Source: Thuidium tamariscinum
Lineage: Eukaryota > Streptophyta > Bryopsida > Hypnales > Thuidiaceae
Length of the DNA: 64,000 bases
Reading direction: 5' to 3'
Assembly (NCBI GenBank): GCA_947034885.2
Contig: OX344758.2
Span: forward strand, 8,868,501 to 8,932,500
Made by a program: the position numbers and the translations under genes
The notes under the pieces: generated by a model
The model's input: only the letters and a program-made list of their open reading frames with translations
Databases searched by the model: none
What the model was told of the DNA's origin: nothing
Shown here: positions 61,615-64,000 of the stretch, piece after piece
Position numbering within the stretch: the stretch's first letter is position 1
Layout: each line of letters opens with the position of its first letter

Positions 61615-63692
61615 CGTTTTCAGTTTTATGTTAGTGCAGAAAGCGGTGCGACACCCAAGCAGATAGTTCTATCAAACTCGACGCATTCCTTTTCTCGAAT
61701 CCTTCCGACACGTGCGTTTGCGGTTCTCACCATCAAGCTTGCGAACAGTGTCAGATTTCAGAGCCAGATCAGTCAATGGCAGTTTGAAGCAAACGGAAGT
61801 ACGGGTTTGCTTCAGCGTCACATCTGCAACTCCCGAGGAATAAATTAGTGTCTTGTGGGGAGTTGCAGACCATTCGAATAGGCACGACCAAATAGGACAT
61901 ACGTTTGCTAGTTCGCGGCAAATCTGGTTTAGGGTTTCCCAGTATTTGATTCAGAAACCGAATTGAAACAAATTGAACGTGTGCTTCAATTAGTGTCAAA
62001 CTTTGCTTGCCTCAGTCTCGCATCTGCATTCTCGGAGTGTCCAAGGCGGGCAGCAGATTTAGCTCCAAACCACATGCGATTACGAAACTGGACATTAGAA
62101 GTTTTCGAGTTTGCTAGAACGGCAAATTTGGTTAAGAGATTTTCCAAATTCAAAGACACAGTAGAAGTGAGTTTACAGTCAAAGGAAGTGCGGCCCCACT
62201 GTGCGTGTGGGATCCAATCAACTTTTGTTGTGCTTGCAGATTTAGAATTCGAACACTCAAACTCATCGACAAAGATACCCCCAAAGCGGGGGTTCGGGGT
62301 GCAGGGTACAATGAACTTGGGCAACCCTAGAGCCAGAACAGCACTTTGATTGCATTTAGAGTAAGCCCGTGTTAGTTTGCTAAAACGACAACGCAGCACC
62401 TGACACTTCAGAGTCCTGTGAAAGAAAGTTGCTCTTACAACTGCAGTTAACGGAGCATAACTCATGCTCTACGAGCCATGGTGTCTGGTACGTCCCTAAA
62501 CCGGATTGTTCGGCTTTTGTCTGTGGGCGTCTGGTTGGGAGTTTACTCCGTTTCGGATGCTTTGATGCTCCGTCTGGGATACTTGATGGTTGGAGGTGTC
62601 TTGGATTTCAAGCTTTTCGAAGTTTTTGCTGGTGTTGCTGCCGGATATTAGAGGTTTTCTGAGGTGTGTTGAAATCGGGTTTGTTGTGAGCAGTTTAACT
62701 GCGTGATGGTTATCTTTGAAGGTTTGGGTTGTGAATTCATGTGGAAAAGGATCTGTAACTACGCACAAACTCGTACTCCTTTAAGGTTTAGCGTTGAGTG
62801 TGCTAGAATTCTAGAATCAGGGGTTGTCAGGATTTTGTTACGCCGGGGCAAGAATATGTGAGGCTAGATTTTGGGCTAAGAATTGCACAAGGCAATTTCA
62901 GAAAGAAACAATGCAATCAGCAGGAGAGTTTGCGAGCTCTAGAAATCCTAATCAGTTGTGTATTGGGGGTGTATGAGTGCGAGACATTCTTTCCGGAACT
63001 AGAGGATTGGTTTTGCAAAAGAGACTTGAGAATTTCGTGTGAAAGCTAGTGAGGGCTCTACTACGAGAATTTGGGAGTGAGAATCATGAAAATGGAAAGA
63101 AAGAAAGAAGAAAATATTGCAATGAAGTACATTCAGATACCTCTTTTTAGAATGTAGTTTCACAATTGGTGTTAGATCTCGCAATTCCTACCTGTCAATT
63201 TGCAGATTTGTTACCCAGTTGGTCACATTGAAAGTTTGAAACCTTTCTTCCTCCAAAGTATTATTCAAAGTACTTACTTCTTCGTAGAGCTTTGTAACGT
63301 GGTTCTGAAATTGCCTTCTTCTGTGGGCCAGCTCTAAGACCTTACATTGACGCAATTCAGTTCTGGCCTACAAACTATGCAATTTCTAACCAAGCCAACT
63401 GTCCGCAAATTGGAAAGATGTGTCTCTTTCAGCAAGTAGGTAACCTTCCCAGTGATCCTGTATTGAACTCACATGGTGTTGAATTTTCTGGGCAGGTAAA
63501 GGGCAAAGCGGATACGTACCTCTCAGAACGGATGATAACGCAGACACGACGACGACGACGACGACGATGGTTAGCTACTGACCTTTCTGGAACTCGTTTT
63601 CTAATTCTGCAGTTATAAAGATTTCGCTTTGTTTTATGATCTCCGGCAGAAGAGATTGACTGATTGAACAGTTATCACATCGGTGGGTGCAG
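61615..63692. other. Non-repetitive DNA without a recognised gene
   Basis: Overlapping ORFs on opposite strands (61963-62349 plus, 61986-62465 minus) show no family resemblance. The right end should hold the leader or first exon of the transporter gene; a TATAAAG at 63614-63620 is a candidate TATA box. Confidence 0.35.
63547..63567 (+). repeat. CGA trinucleotide microsatellite
   Basis: Seven uninterrupted CGA units followed by TGG, about 50 bp before the candidate TATA box of the transporter gene. Confidence 0.9.
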
Positions 63693-63837
63693 AGTTCTGT
63701 CAAAGAGGAACGATTGCAAGAGACTGGAGTAAGTGCTGAGAGCGAGCAATTCACCGGAGATGGAACGGTGGACAGGAAGGGCCAAATTGCTAATAGACGG
63801 AGAACAGGCGGCTGGAAAGCTGCTCCTCTCATCTTCG
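63693..63837 (+). CDS. NRT1/PTR (NPF) family transporter, N-terminal exon, partial
   Basis: An acceptor (GGGTGCAG) at 63692 and a donor (TTCG|GTATGTC) at 63837 bound an exon encoding SSVKEERLQE, then TGDGTVDRKGQ and TGGWKAAPLIFG. The words DGTVDxKG and TGGWKAxPxIxG are the conserved N-terminal signature just before the first membrane helix of plant NPF proteins, which carry nitrate, peptides or hormones across membranes. The frame has no ATG before an upstream stop, so the start codon must lie in an earlier exon that I could not place. The rest of the gene lies beyond the window end. Confidence 0.6.
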
Positions 63838-64000
63838 GTATGTCACCTCCCTCGGATCATGCTTTGAATAGCTTATGTAAAATGCAACTAGTTTCTCCTA
63901 GTTTCTCCTTAAATAGTTGATCTTGACTGAAGGTTCTCTTTCTGTCCAGACCAAAGTCACTGGCGCTGTGACATGACTTTTGTTTTCATTCGCTTGTGGG

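Noticed and set aside
61963-62465. Two large opposing ORFs
   Set aside because: They overlap on opposite strands, neither shows domain features, and no splice or promoter context favours one.

Overview
The window is nuclear DNA from a land plant, most likely a bryophyte such as a moss. That placement is an inference: genes are short-intron, GT-AG spliced plant genes sitting as GC-richer islands in long, very AT-rich, transposon-filled DNA. No species can be named from the sequence alone.

Left part (1-23.3 kb): two nearly identical class A1-type heat-stress transcription factor genes face away from each other (copy A on the minus strand, 1303-3574; copy B on the plus strand, 20398-22865). Exons, introns, 3' flanks and the proximal 5' leader with its small upstream ORFs are all shared, but promoters are not. 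The 16 kb between them is a transposon graveyard: a three-level nest of elements at 6708-9253, a 1.3 kb foldback hAT-like element, and several small inverted-repeat elements.

Middle (23.3-47 kb): one minus-strand regulator gene (24851-26469) joins a plant QxLGGH C2H2 zinc finger to a single AP2/ERF domain in one exon, with an acidic and Tyr/Gln-rich tail. It is followed by about 14 kb of AT-rich DNA with repeats but no recognised gene, then a minus-strand gene with two B3 DNA-binding domains (41776-43879) whose second B3 intron carries a partial duplication of the next exon. More repeats follow to 46.7 kb.

Right part (47-64 kb): a denser, mostly housekeeping block. It holds the 26S proteasome ATPase subunit RPT3 (47665-50210, plus), a very short F-box ORF (51943-52191, plus), a plastid-type PPR protein orthologous in appearance to EMB2654 (54100-60536, minus, 11 exons) and, at the edge, an exon of an NRT1/PTR (NPF) transporter (63693-63837, plus).

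Exon models were built by hand from ORF continuity, GT-AG sites, phase agreement and recalled family conservation; no transcript evidence was available. The genes do not form a pathway. The most unusual items are the C2H2-AP2 fusion, the inverted HSF pair with retained upstream ORFs, upstream ORFs of the PPR gene that copy its own N-terminus, the 24-nt duplicate exon in the B3 gene, and the nested transposons whose empty sites are present in the same window.
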